A stretch of DNA of 64,000 nt from Roseivirga seohaensis (GTDB lineage Bacteria; Bacteroidota; Bacteroidia; Cytophagales; Cyclobacteriaceae), in contig NZ_LRPB01000001.1 of the NCBI RefSeq assembly GCF_001592945.1, forward strand, positions 124,001 to 188,000, in the 5' to 3' direction. The position numbers were made by a program, and so were the translations under genes. Positions 1 through 8,466 of this stretch are shown in pieces; position 1 is the stretch's first letter, and each line of letters opens with the position of its first letter. Below the pieces are notes generated by a model. It did not search any database. It was given only the letters and a program-made list of their open reading frames with translations, and had not been told where the DNA came from.

Positions 1-27
1 ATCGTATTTCTTCACTAAATCAATCAT
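1..27 (-). CDS. ccoN: cbb3-type cytochrome c oxidase subunit I (start only)
   Basis: Only the first nine codons (MIDLVKKYD) are inside the window, reading leftwards off the edge. The start codon overlaps the end of ccoS by 8 bases, which indicates translational coupling. The identity comes almost entirely from context: in Bacteroidota the gene after ccoI and ccoS is normally ccoN or a ccoNO fusion, the haem-copper catalytic subunit of the high-affinity terminal oxidase. The visible residues are compatible with that but too few to prove it. Confidence 0.5.
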
Positions 28-190
28 TTTTGGCCTCCTTTTCTTTTTTCACGCGGTCTTCAAATAGCATTCTCACTGAAGGTGAATAGGTATCATCGAA
101 CTGCCCAGATTTAACTGCCCAGAAAAAGGCGGTTAAAAACGCAATAGCGACAACCAAACTGACCAATATGAGCACGAGAATGACCGACAT
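20..190 (-). CDS. ccoS: cbb3 oxidase maturation protein CcoS
   Basis: A 56-residue protein too short for many gene callers. It has one N-terminal transmembrane helix (about residues 3-25) followed by a short charged tail with FDDTYSPSVRMLFED, which matches the CcoS pattern of a helix followed by a G-Q-F-D-D region. CcoS is needed for cofactor insertion into CcoN in the inner membrane. It begins 2 bases after the ccoI stop and overlaps the following gene, so it sits inside the cco operon. Recognition rests on length, topology, the FDD motif and position between ccoI and the putative ccoN. Confidence 0.88.
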   Translation of the reverse strand: MSVILVLILVSLVVAIAFLTAFFWAVKSGQFDDTYSPSVRMLFEDRVKKEKEAKND

Positions 191-192
191 AT

Positions 193-2604
193 TTATTTAA
201 GTTTTATTTTTTTAGAAATCAGATTCACGGAAACAGTGGTGAAAACCACTACCGAAATACTACTTAAAGGCATAAGAATGGCAGCAAAAAGAGGGGTTAA
301 CTCTCCGGCTACTGCTAAACTAATTCCAACACAGTTATAAAGTAAAGACAAGATAAAACTGGCCACTACCACTTTTCGGCCTTCATGCGCCAGCTTAATG
401 AATTTATTCAAGTCCATTAAGTTTGATGCCTTTAAAATGGCATCACTAGCGGGTGAAAAGAGCGATACATCTTCGGTAATGGCTATACCTACCTTGCTTT
501 GCTGCAGAGCACCCGCATCGTTAAGGCCATCACCCAGCATAATTACTGCATTACCCGTAGTTTGAATTTCTTTAATGGCCTTTAGCTTATCTTCTGGGCT
601 TTGATTAAAGCGCAAGACGGAACCTTCTGGGAACATCGACTCAAGACGTTCGGCTTCTTTATTATTGTCGCCAGAGAGCACCTGAAACTTGAACTTACCC
701 TTCAAAGCATCAAGCAAGTTGGTTAAGCCTTTTCTATAAGTAGCCTCAAAACTGAAGTAGCCCTTATAATCGCCTCCAATGCTTACATGCACTTGGGTAG
801 CATTATTTATATTACTTTTTTCTACACCTAAAAACTTTGCAGAACCCACTTTTATGGTTAAGCCACTTACGACAGCGATAAAGCCTTTGCCTTCTATTTC
901 TTCAAAAGACTCAATGGTATAATCAAAGCCTTTAACTTCAGTAAACTGCTTTATCCATCTACTCAATGGATGTGTACTACTGGCCACCGCAGTATTGATT
1001 AACGCCTTTTCAGCTTCGGAAAGTGCTGGCCCACAGAATTTCAAAGCCTCTCCTTGCGTTTCGGTAATCGTTCCCGTTTTATCGAATACGATTGTGTTGG
1101 TGGCATTCAACTTTTCAATCACATCTGCATTTTTTAGGTAGAAATGATTTCTTCCAAAAACACGCATAACGCTGCCCACAGTAAATGGGGTAGAAAGTGC
1201 TAATGCACAAGGGCAGGCAATAATGAGCACCGCAGTAAATACCAACCAAGTTTGACTTGGGTCAGTCTGCTGCCAGTAGATGGCTGAAAAAACTGCTATT
1301 AAAAGCACGACTACTGTGAAGTATCTACTTACTTTATCAATAAGCTTGGTATGGGTTTCCTTCTCACCAAAAGCATCATTGTTCCACAGTTGAGTAAGGT
1401 AACTCTGCGAAACTTCTTTCTGAATAACAAAGCGAACCTGCTTACCTACTTGCCTTCCGCCAGCATAAACATAATCACCTTTTTTACGCGCCACAGGTAC
1501 GGATTCACCCGTTACAAAGCTGTAATCTATTGAAGCGTAATCATCTATTAAAATAGCATCGGCAGGAAGCACTTCGCCATTTCGAAGCAATACTTCATCG
1601 CCTTTTTTCAGTTCTTTTACAGGCACTGGCGCAAAAGCATCATCAATCCTTTTTTGAACCGCCAAAGGAAAATAGGATTGATAATCGCGATCGAAGGAAA
1701 GGGCTGCATAAGTTTTGCTTTGGAACCATTTCCCTATCAAAAGGAAAAACACCAAACCTACGAGTGAATCGAAATAGCCTGGGCCTACATCGGCAATTAC
1801 CTCATAGGTACTTCGAACAAAAAGTGCCAACAGACCTATGGCTATAGGCACATCAATATTCGCAAATTTTTGCTTCGCACTCTTTAGAGCAGAAGTAAAG
1901 TATTCGCTCCCCGAGTAAAAAACTACGGGTAAGGAAAGCACTAAGCTTAAATACCTAAAGAAACTACTATACTCTTCTTCAACCCCAGCAATACCCAAGT
2001 AATCGGGAAAGCTAAGTAGCATTACATTACCGAAACAGAAACCAGCAATCCCCATTTTGATGAGCAATTGCTTATCGAAAGCTTTCTGTGGTTTTTTAGA
2101 TTCATCGGCATCTTTCAGGTTAATCTGCGGACCATATCCAATTGAATCGAGCATTTCGGCCAATTGGCGAAGGCTCATTTCATCTGACTTATAATTGACT
2201 GTGAGTTTTTTCGAAGAGAAATTAATGACAGAATCTAAAACAGCAGGATTCAGCCGATCCAAATTTTCTAACAACCAAATACATGAACTGCAATGTACAT
2301 TTGGTATGTACAAAGTAACTTTCTGAAAGCCTTCACCTTCAAAATCGAGCACTTCTCTTTTGATTGATTCATTGTCTAAGTAATCGAAGATGGAATGCTC
2401 GGCTTTATCTTTTACCGTAAACCCTGGCGTGTTTTCCATACTGTAATAATCACACAGATCGTTACTGCTTAGAATTTCATAAACAGTTTTACAGCCATTA
2501 CAACAAAAGCTATGTTCATCATAGGTCAGTTTGCCCTCTAGGCAATCTTCTCCACAGTGATAACACTTGGTTTCATTTTTCACTATAGTGCTTACGGAAT
2601 TCAC
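193..2604 (-). CDS. ccoI: Cu+-exporting P-type ATPase of cbb3 oxidase assembly (CcoI/FixI)
   Basis: Inner-membrane P1B-type ATPase of 803 residues that supplies copper for cbb3 oxidase. In order it shows an N-terminal cysteine cluster (CYHCGEDC and CCNGCK, residues 14-45) typical of the FixI group, an HMA domain with the metal site CSSC near residue 105, transmembrane helices, the CPC metal-transport motif near residue 465, the phosphorylated aspartate in DKTGT near 507, and GDGLND near 690. Length is normal for the family. The Usp-like gene upstream overlaps it by 4 bases and ccoS follows 2 bases after its stop. It probably shares the Fnr-site promoter in front of the Usp-like gene. Confidence 0.95.
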   Translation of the reverse strand: MNSVSTIVKNETKCYHCGEDCLEGKLTYDEHSFCCNGCKTVYEILSSNDLCDYYSMENTPGFTVKDKAEHSIFDYLDNESIKREVLDFEGEGFQKVTLYIPNVHCSSCIWLLENLDRLNPAVLDSVINFSSKKLTVNYKSDEMSLRQLAEMLDSIGYGPQINLKDADESKKPQKAFDKQLLIKMGIAGFCFGNVMLLSFPDYLGIAGVEEEYSSFFRYLSLVLSLPVVFYSGSEYFTSALKSAKQKFANIDVPIAIGLLALFVRSTYEVIADVGPGYFDSLVGLVFFLLIGKWFQSKTYAALSFDRDYQSYFPLAVQKRIDDAFAPVPVKELKKGDEVLLRNGEVLPADAILIDDYASIDYSFVTGESVPVARKKGDYVYAGGRQVGKQVRFVIQKEVSQSYLTQLWNNDAFGEKETHTKLIDKVSRYFTVVVLLIAVFSAIYWQQTDPSQTWLVFTAVLIIACPCALALSTPFTVGSVMRVFGRNHFYLKNADVIEKLNATNTIVFDKTGTITETQGEALKFCGPALSEAEKALINTAVASSTHPLSRWIKQFTEVKGFDYTIESFEEIEGKGFIAVVSGLTIKVGSAKFLGVEKSNINNATQVHVSIGGDYKGYFSFEATYRKGLTNLLDALKGKFKFQVLSGDNNKEAERLESMFPEGSVLRFNQSPEDKLKAIKEIQTTGNAVIMLGDGLNDAGALQQSKVGIAITEDVSLFSPASDAILKASNLMDLNKFIKLAHEGRKVVVASFILSLLYNCVGISLAVAGELTPLFAAILMPLSSISVVVFTTVSVNLISKKIKLK

Positions 2605-3392
2605 TTCTTATAGATGAATAAAGGCGAACTTTTCGCTGTACAATCAGCAATTGTTTTTGGGCAGGCCAATATTTCTTCTCCCAAATTAGTGCCTGTCAGA
2701 ATAAGAGCTCTATCGGTGTCTGCATTAAGCTCATTAAAAAATTCATTAATTGGCTCATCAACCATCAGCTGCATTCCAATATTAGGAAAAGCCATTTTCA
2801 GATAATCGACAAAAAACTTTTCGTTTTCAGTTTGTCCTTCGTCTTCAGGAAAGTTGAATAATACCGAAAGGGGAAGTTCGGTCAAATCAGGTTTGAAAAT
2901 TTTAAGGAAGTCCTTTACAATGTATAGCGAATGGTGTTCGGGCTCGTGCACCATAATTAAACGATTTACTGTGGCATTTTTTGGCAATATTAAAACCGGA
3001 CAATTCACTTTATGAACCAACTCTATTAATTCGCACCAGTCGTTCTGGTTTACAAAAATAGATGAGTCAATAATGAACAAATCAGCTACACCCGAAAGAC
3101 CTGCCAAAGTACCATCATTAAGCTCAGATTTAAACGCCTCTACATTTAGGGTATTCGAAATATTCAGGTTCTCAACTTTCAGTTCGAATTCTACTTTTTT
3201 CAATAGGTCAAAAGTCTGAATAGAGCTATTTCTGTTCGTTGTAGCCGCAATCAGCTCATTGCCTACCCCCTCATCTACACATAAGAAAGTGAAAAAATAT
3301 TCATTCTGAGGATTAAGAAAAGCACTTACCCTCTGATAAAGTGCTCCTAAATCACTTTGAATTCCCGCCCCGATTAAAATCTTCTGTTTCAA
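2601..3392 (-). CDS. Universal-stress-protein-like protein of the cco operon
   Basis: A 263-residue soluble protein with no signal peptide. The start (MKQKILIGAGIQSDLGALYQRV) and the alternating strand/helix pattern, with a second half beginning near VNCPVLILPKNATVNRLIMV, suggest a degenerate tandem UspA fold. The classical ATP-binding G-x2-G-x9-G-S/T signature is not evident, so it would be a non-nucleotide-binding or divergent member. It is the first gene of the cco operon, its stop overlapping the ccoI start by 4 bases. The upstream gap carries two Crp/Fnr-like palindromes, so it is probably induced by low oxygen. The function is unknown; the Usp assignment is moderate. Confidence 0.65.
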   Translation of the reverse strand: MKQKILIGAGIQSDLGALYQRVSAFLNPQNEYFFTFLCVDEGVGNELIAATTNRNSSIQTFDLLKKVEFELKVENLNISNTLNVEAFKSELNDGTLAGLSGVADLFIIDSSIFVNQNDWCELIELVHKVNCPVLILPKNATVNRLIMVHEPEHHSLYIVKDFLKIFKPDLTELPLSVLFNFPEDEGQTENEKFFVDYLKMAFPNIGMQLMVDEPINEFFNELNADTDRALILTGTNLGEEILACPKTIADCTAKSSPLFIYKK

Positions 3393-3449
3393 AACCTTTA
3401 ATTCAGATTACCACTGAAACAAAGGTAGATTTAAGGAGCTGAGATTGTG

Positions 3450-3463
3450 TTGATGCGCATCAG
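3450..3463. promoter_or_regulatory. FNR-type box upstream of the usp-ccoI-ccoS-ccoN operon
   Basis: The 14 bases TTGATGCGCATCAG match the FNR consensus TTGAT-N4-ATCAA at 9 of 10 defined positions. The box centres about 64 bases before the Usp-like start codon, a usual distance for class II activation if the transcript start lies about 20 bases before the gene. An Fnr-family gene lies just upstream. The site is seen directly; its role is inferred. Confidence 0.65.
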
Positions 3464-3470
3464 CGAAAAC

Positions 3471-3486
3471 CATGACAAATGTCATG
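3471..3486. promoter_or_regulatory. Second Crp/Fnr-like palindrome (TGAC-N4-GTCA)
   Basis: CATGACAAATGTCATG is a perfect inverted repeat with 6-base arms and a 4-base spacer, 21 bases from the centre of the first box and 5 bases after the Fnr-like stop codon. The TGAC-N4-GTCA core resembles sites of DNR/NnrR-type Crp/Fnr regulators. It could instead be a weak terminator of the regulator gene, but no T-run follows it on the minus strand. Confidence 0.5.
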
Positions 3487-3490
3487 TTTT

Positions 3491-4210
3491 CTAGCCATAG
3501 AAATCGGCCTCATGAAGTAGTTTATCGGCATCAAGCACCTTGATTTTCTTTCCTTCCAGCGCAATCATTTTATCTGATTTGAACTCAGAAAGTAAACGAA
3601 TTACGGTTTCTGTAGCAGTACCTACAATATTCGCCAAATCTTCTCGACTCAATACAATATCGATGACTTCGCTGCCCTCTCCTTCCATGCCGTAAGTTTC
3701 CTTCAGCATAAGTATTGTAGCTGCCAGCCTTTCTCTCACCGATTTTTGCGACAGCTGTGCAAGCTTGGTTTCCATTACTCCCAATTCGTGACAAACAGCT
3801 TTCATAAGTTTGCCAAAAAATTCTGGGTTAGAGTGGAGTACTTTTAAAAAATCACTTTTGGGGATAAAGCATATTGCTGCGGGTTCTAACACAGTGGCTG
3901 AAGATCCATATAACTCTTCGCTTAAGAGTGATCTATAACCTAAAAAATCGCCCTTTTGAGCAATAAAAAGAATTTGCTCCTTCCCATTAGAGCCCATTTT
4001 AAACACTTTTACCTTTCCGCTATTGATACAGAAAATCCCCATTGGTCGGGTTCCTTCATAAAATAAGGTTTGGTTTTTCTTGTAGGTAACACACGACTTA
4101 TGTTCACTCAGAATCTCTAGGTCTTCATCTTTAAGACTTGAAAAGTGCGAATCTCCCCTAGACTGACAAGCAATACATTGAAGCTGAATTTTCGAGTTTT
4201 TTAACGACAT
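3491..4210 (-). CDS. Crp/Fnr family transcriptional regulator
   Basis: A 239-residue protein with an N-terminal cyclic-nucleotide-type beta-barrel sensor (about residues 30-145), a long dimerisation helix, and a C-terminal winged helix-turn-helix (LSREDLANIVGTATETVIRLL, roughly residues 188-208) with the E-x2-x-R pattern used to read TTGAT/TGAC half-sites. Cysteines at positions 12 and 15 (CIAC) and 40 sit where FNR has its cluster ligands, though the spacing differs from E. coli FNR, so an iron-sulfur cluster is possible but unproven. It lies directly upstream of the cco operon and its two palindromic sites, which makes it the likely oxygen-responsive regulator of that operon. Confidence 0.85.
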   Translation of the reverse strand: MSLKNSKIQLQCIACQSRGDSHFSSLKDEDLEILSEHKSCVTYKKNQTLFYEGTRPMGIFCINSGKVKVFKMGSNGKEQILFIAQKGDFLGYRSLLSEELYGSSATVLEPAAICFIPKSDFLKVLHSNPEFFGKLMKAVCHELGVMETKLAQLSQKSVRERLAATILMLKETYGMEGEGSEVIDIVLSREDLANIVGTATETVIRLLSEFKSDKMIALEGKKIKVLDADKLLHEADFYG

Positions 4211-4277
4211 AAGAAGTTATGATTACACTTAAAGATATAGAAGTATTAAAAGATAAACAAACACCATTTCCAACAAT

Positions 4278-5171
4278 CTAGCCTACCACTTGCCCCACTC
4301 CAAAAAGAATAACATAGAGTAAAGTAGTGAGGGCCATTTGTTTTAAAAATGGGTCGAGTTTAGATGATTCGGTGTGTGTTTTAACTGCTCTGGCATTCTT
4401 AATTAAGCCAGGTAAAGCCAAAACAATAATCAATTGCCAATAACTGGAATAGTTCATTAAAACATAACTAAGCCCTAATGCAAAGCCAGCAACCAATAAA
4501 AACCAATGATAAAACACGGCATTTTTCCTGCCTATTCGAACGGGAACGGAAATCTTACCCGCTTCCTTATCAGATTCAATGTCGCGGATGTTATTTACAT
4601 TCAACACAGCTACTGAGAATAACCCTGTAGAAATAGCAGGAAGTAAATACTCCCACTTCAATTCTTGCTCGTACAAATAAGCTGAACCCATCACCCCAAC
4701 AAAACCAAAGAAAATTAAAACACTGATATCGCCCAAGCCCATATAGCCATAAGGTTTATAGCCAGCAGTGTAGGTAATGGCAGCCAGAATGGCTAAAACA
4801 CCCAAGCCCAAAAAGAAGCCAAACACTTGAGGCGACCAACCAAAAGCCAAGTAAATCAAGCCAATGCCCGAAAGAAGTGACAAGGCAGAAAATAAAATGA
4901 TTGCGTTTCGCATGGCTTTCAATGAAATAACACCCGACTGAACCGCTCTTGATGGCCCTGTTCTTTTAGCTCCATCGGCTCCGTGAACTGAATCGCCATA
5001 GTCGTTGGCCAAATTTGACAATACCTGAAGTAAAATGGTGGTTAATGCGCAAAGCGCAAAAACCCCTCCGTTAAACTGACCAGAAGAAGCAGCTAAAAAA
5101 GCGCCCATTCCTATGCTAGCCAAGGCCAAAGGGAGTGTACGTAGCCTAAAAGCTTTTACCCAATGCTTCAT
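4278..5171 (-). CDS. menA: 1,4-dihydroxy-2-naphthoate polyprenyltransferase
   Basis: Polytopic inner-membrane UbiA-family prenyltransferase of 297 residues that joins a polyprenyl chain to dihydroxynaphthoate, giving demethylmenaquinone. The first Asp-rich motif NDYGDSVHGAD (residues 56-66) and the second, DIESDKEAGK near residue 195, are both intact, with about eight hydrophobic helices. The KRTGPSRAVQSG stretch after the first motif is typical of MenA rather than UbiA. Menaquinone is the quinone expected to feed the neighbouring cbb3 oxidase chain. It follows the glutathione peroxidase by 6 bases and may share its transcript. Confidence 0.93.
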   Translation of the reverse strand: MKHWVKAFRLRTLPLALASIGMGAFLAASSGQFNGGVFALCALTTILLQVLSNLANDYGDSVHGADGAKRTGPSRAVQSGVISLKAMRNAIILFSALSLLSGIGLIYLAFGWSPQVFGFFLGLGVLAILAAITYTAGYKPYGYMGLGDISVLIFFGFVGVMGSAYLYEQELKWEYLLPAISTGLFSVAVLNVNNIRDIESDKEAGKISVPVRIGRKNAVFYHWFLLVAGFALGLSYVLMNYSSYWQLIIVLALPGLIKNARAVKTHTESSKLDPFLKQMALTTLLYVILFGVGQVVG

Positions 5172-5177
5172 TTTTGA

Positions 5178-5690
5178 TTATAAAGTTCCTGTAATGGCCT
5201 CGTCCATTGGATTTACTGATGAAGAGAAGAAAGCAACCACTTTCCCTTTTTCATCAATTAAGTATTTACAGAAATTCCAATTGGGTGTTTTGCCCGATTC
5301 TTTTTCTAACCACTCATAGAGCGGTGCTCTGTCCTTTCCCAACACTGAAATTTTCTCAAACATCTGGAAAGTAACTCCAAATTTAGCCGTACAAAACTGT
5401 TGAATCGCTAAGTTTGAACCTGGCTCTTGACCGCCAAAGTTGTTGGCAGGAAAGCCCAAAACAACGATTTTATCTCCGTAGGTTTCGTGTAAATTCTGGA
5501 GGTCTTCGTATTGAGGAGTAAAACCGCATTCAGAAGCCACATTCACTACCAACACCTTTTTACCTTTAAACTCGCTCAAGGAAATTTCTTTCCCCTCAAT
5601 GGTTTTCATTTTAAAGTCGTAGAAACTCATTTCTTCTGGTTTTGGGTTGAAAATATTGATGAATAAAATTAGGCTTAAACAGAAACTCAT
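5178..5690 (-). CDS. Glutathione peroxidase family thiol peroxidase
   Basis: A 170-residue thioredoxin-fold peroxidase. The family motifs are visible: NVASECGFTPQY with the peroxidatic cysteine (a Cys, not selenocysteine), GFPANNFGGQEPG, and WNFCKYLID with the catalytic Trp-Asn. The usual FPCNQF has become FPANNF, so the resolving cysteine of that motif is missing; bacterial members are mostly thioredoxin-dependent. The first 20 residues are hydrophobic and could be an export signal; a start at Met21 (position 5630) would give a cytosolic form. It begins 1 base after the argS stop, so it is probably in the argS transcript. Confidence 0.9.
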   Translation of the reverse strand: MSFCLSLILFINIFNPKPEEMSFYDFKMKTIEGKEISLSEFKGKKVLVVNVASECGFTPQYEDLQNLHETYGDKIVVLGFPANNFGGQEPGSNLAIQQFCTAKFGVTFQMFEKISVLGKDRAPLYEWLEKESGKTPNWNFCKYLIDEKGKVVAFFSSSVNPMDEAITGTL

Positions 5691-5691
5691 A

Positions 5692-7497
5692 TTACATGCG
5701 ATTTGGGACGTTTATACCCAATAAGTTCATGTTTACTTTTATTGTTTCAGCAGCTAAAGCAGAAAGTCCGACACGGAATTTACGTTTTTCTACATCGTCT
5801 TCACTGAAGATAGACACTTCGGCATAAAAGCGATTGTATTCTTTAGCAATATCGTAAACGTACTGAGCAACCACGGCTGGAGAGTATTCATTTGCTGCCA
5901 AAGCCAACTTTTCTGGGTATTGGCTAATGGCATAAATTAAATCCCTTTCGGTTTCGTGCAAATCGGTAATCTGGTTGTAATCAATGGCTGCAATATCAAT
6001 ATCGAGCTGTACAGCTTTGCGAACAATAGCACTGATTCTAGCATATGTATACTGAATAAAAGGGCCAGTATTGCCTTGAAATTCAATCGACTCTTCAGGG
6101 TTGAAAAGCATTCTTTTCTTAGGGTCTACCTTTAGCAAGAAATACTTGATCGCCCCCAAACCTAAAGTCTCGTATAAGGCGTTTGCTTGTTCTTCAGTAA
6201 AACCTTCAATCTTGCCCAATTCTTCTGTTCGGCTTTTGGCGGTATCGGCCATTTGCTGAATCAAGTCATCGGCATCTACTACGGTTCCTTCTCTCGATTT
6301 CATTTTTCCTGAAGGAAGGTCTACCATGCCATAAGACAGATGATAACAGGCTTCTGCCCATTCATAACCTAATTTTTTCAGAATAAGGAAAAGCACCTTA
6401 AAGTGGTATTCTTGTTCATTTCCTACGGTGTAAATGAGTTGAGAAAGATCAGGGTAATCCTCATAACGCATAATGGCAGTACCAATATCTTGCGTCATGT
6501 ATACAGAAGTACCATCACTTCTGAGCAATAGTTTTTGATCTAAGCCCTCATCGGTTAGGTCTACCCAAATAGAGCCATCTTCTTTCTTATAGAAAACTCC
6601 TTTTTCAAGACCTTCCATTACGCGGTCGCGGCCAATAAGGTAGGTATCACTTTCGTAATAAAGTTTATCGAAATCAACGCCCATGCGCTGATAAGTATCT
6701 TCGAAACCCTCATATACCCAACCGTTCATTTTTTCCCAAAGGGAATAAACTTCAGGGTCTTTGGCTTCCCATTTCAGTAACATTTCTTGTGCCTCCACAA
6801 AAATAGGAGCCTGCTTTTCAGCAGCTTCTTTTTCTACTCCATCGGCAACAAGTGCAGCAATTTCTTCTTTATAGGCTTTATCAAAAGCCACATAGTATTT
6901 TCCTACCAGGTGGTCGCCTTTGATGCCTGCTGCTTCTGGTGTTTCGCCTTCACCAAATTTTAGCCACGCCACCATCGACTTACAAATGTGAATTCCGCGA
7001 TCATTGATGATCTGCACTTTCACTACTTTGTTACCATTCGCCTTTAATATTCGAGCTACCGAATTACCCAAAAAGTTATTTCTGAGGTGGCCTAAGTGAA
7101 GCGGTTTGTTGGTGTTTGGTGAGGAATACTCCACCACCACAGTTCTATTCTTTTCTTCAATGCTGAAAACTGGAGAATCGGCAACATTTGCTCCATTAAA
7201 AATCTTGGCAAACAAATTTACCTGCGACCCTTCTGAAAGCTCTAAGTTCAAAAATCCCTTCACCACATTATAATCGGCCACTACATTAGAAAGATTAGCT
7301 TTTAGATACTCTCCAATGGCCTGCCCTGTTTGCTCAGGATTCAGCTTAGAAATCCTTCCATAAGGAAAGGTGACCAAGGTGTAAGTTCCGGCAAAATCTT
7401 TTCTTGTGGCTTGTAGAGCAATTTCTTCAGCAGAAATTGAATGATTGTATAGTGCTGCAAACGCAGCCGAGATTCCTTCTTTAATTTGTAATTCCAT
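5692..7497 (-). CDS. argS: Arginyl-tRNA synthetase
   Basis: Class I aminoacyl-tRNA synthetase of 601 residues, charging tRNA-Arg in the cytoplasm. The N-terminal additional domain is followed by the catalytic site with SSPNTNKPLHLGHLRNN, where HLGH (134-137) is the HIGH motif, and later by KMKSREGTVV, the modified KMSKS loop. The C-terminal DALR anticodon-binding domain ends in NLLGINVPNRM, a normal ArgRS end. Two bases separate it from the arginase-family gene upstream and one base from the peroxidase downstream, so the minus-strand block from 9447 to 4278 looks like one transcription unit. Confidence 0.97.
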   Translation of the reverse strand: MELQIKEGISAAFAALYNHSISAEEIALQATRKDFAGTYTLVTFPYGRISKLNPEQTGQAIGEYLKANLSNVVADYNVVKGFLNLELSEGSQVNLFAKIFNGANVADSPVFSIEEKNRTVVVEYSSPNTNKPLHLGHLRNNFLGNSVARILKANGNKVVKVQIINDRGIHICKSMVAWLKFGEGETPEAAGIKGDHLVGKYYVAFDKAYKEEIAALVADGVEKEAAEKQAPIFVEAQEMLLKWEAKDPEVYSLWEKMNGWVYEGFEDTYQRMGVDFDKLYYESDTYLIGRDRVMEGLEKGVFYKKEDGSIWVDLTDEGLDQKLLLRSDGTSVYMTQDIGTAIMRYEDYPDLSQLIYTVGNEQEYHFKVLFLILKKLGYEWAEACYHLSYGMVDLPSGKMKSREGTVVDADDLIQQMADTAKSRTEELGKIEGFTEEQANALYETLGLGAIKYFLLKVDPKKRMLFNPEESIEFQGNTGPFIQYTYARISAIVRKAVQLDIDIAAIDYNQITDLHETERDLIYAISQYPEKLALAANEYSPAVVAQYVYDIAKEYNRFYAEVSIFSEDDVEKRKFRVGLSALAAETIKVNMNLLGINVPNRM

Positions 7498-7499
7498 TC

Positions 7500-8450
7500 C
7501 TAGAAATTCTGGATCAATGACTCAGTTGTGGCCTCGAGTATTTCGAAGGCATTATTGGCCATTCTGTTTTCGGTGTCCAAAGTTGGGTTAACCTCTACGA
7601 TTTCCCAACAACAAACACGCTTATCTTTAATTAATTCGATATTCAATTCAAGCGCTTGTTCTTTTGAAAGCCCCTCTGGCACGGGAGTTCCTGTACCTAC
7701 TGAAACGGAGGTGTCTAAGCTATCTACATCAAATGAAATGTAGATTTGATCGCAGTCTTTCAAGATTTCTAAAGCTTCTTTCGAAACCTGCTGAATACCC
7801 TTTTCGGTTACTTCGGCAGTGGTAAAGTTTTTAATACCATACTTTTCCATTAAGTAGTCCTCAGGAGATTCAGTGTCGCGAACGCCAATAAAAACAACAT
7901 CCTCAGGTCTCATTTTTGGGCCACGCATACCAATAGATTTAATGCGTTCCCAAAGGGCTTCTGTTTCTTCTTCAACATCGTTTTGCTCGCACTCAACATT
8001 GTCGATAGCCGTAGCCATAGCCAAGGGCATGCCGTGCATATTGCCAGAAGGAGTAGTATAAGGCGAATGGAAATCGGCATGTGCATCAATCCAAATGGCG
8101 CCTAAGCGTTTATCAGGATCGGCTTTTTTGATGCCTGCAATTGTACCTGCGGCAGTTGAGTGGTCTCCTGCCAAAACTATAGGAAATAAACCTTCTGAGC
8201 GAAGATCGCTTACAGCATCACAAACGCGCTTGAGTACCGTATAAACACCTTCCCCGTATTTTGCATTCTTAAACTTAGGTTCTTGAAACAATAGCTCATT
8301 TTCGTTTTTCACCTTTATAGGCTGAAAACGCAAAAAGAAGTCGGAACGCTTTCCTAAGCTGGCCACTTTCATGGCGTCAATTCCCAAACTCGCTCCTCGC
8401 GTACCAGCTGCTAGCTCCGATCTTACTTCAACTAAGCGAATCTTTCTCAT
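7500..8450 (-). CDS. Arginase-family ureohydrolase (arginase or agmatinase)
   Basis: Mn2+-dependent ureohydrolase fold, 316 residues. All metal ligands are present: GDHS (His97), DAHAD (Asp122, His124, Asp126) and DVDSLD (Asp241, Asp243). The WEIVEVNPTLD segment near the end is arginase-like. The stretch after DVDSLD reads TSVSVGTGTPVPEG where arginases usually have a Pro after LD, so the substrate (arginine, agmatine or another guanidino compound) is open. An acidic insertion sits at about 154-166. Its neighbours (deoxyhypusine-synthase homologue, divergent arginine-decarboxylase-like enzyme) suggest polyamine synthesis, which would favour agmatinase; the motifs favour arginase. Confidence 0.85.
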   Translation of the reverse strand: MRKIRLVEVRSELAAGTRGASLGIDAMKVASLGKRSDFFLRFQPIKVKNENELLFQEPKFKNAKYGEGVYTVLKRVCDAVSDLRSEGLFPIVLAGDHSTAAGTIAGIKKADPDKRLGAIWIDAHADFHSPYTTPSGNMHGMPLAMATAIDNVECEQNDVEEETEALWERIKSIGMRGPKMRPEDVVFIGVRDTESPEDYLMEKYGIKNFTTAEVTEKGIQQVSKEALEILKDCDQIYISFDVDSLDTSVSVGTGTPVPEGLSKEQALELNIELIKDKRVCCWEIVEVNPTLDTENRMANNAFEILEATTESLIQNF

Positions 8451-8466
8451 GTTTTTAGTGCTTTAA

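Noticed and set aside
3471-3486. Intrinsic terminator for the Fnr-like gene
   Set aside because: The perfect palindrome could form a short stem but no T-run follows on the minus strand, so a protein-binding site is preferred.
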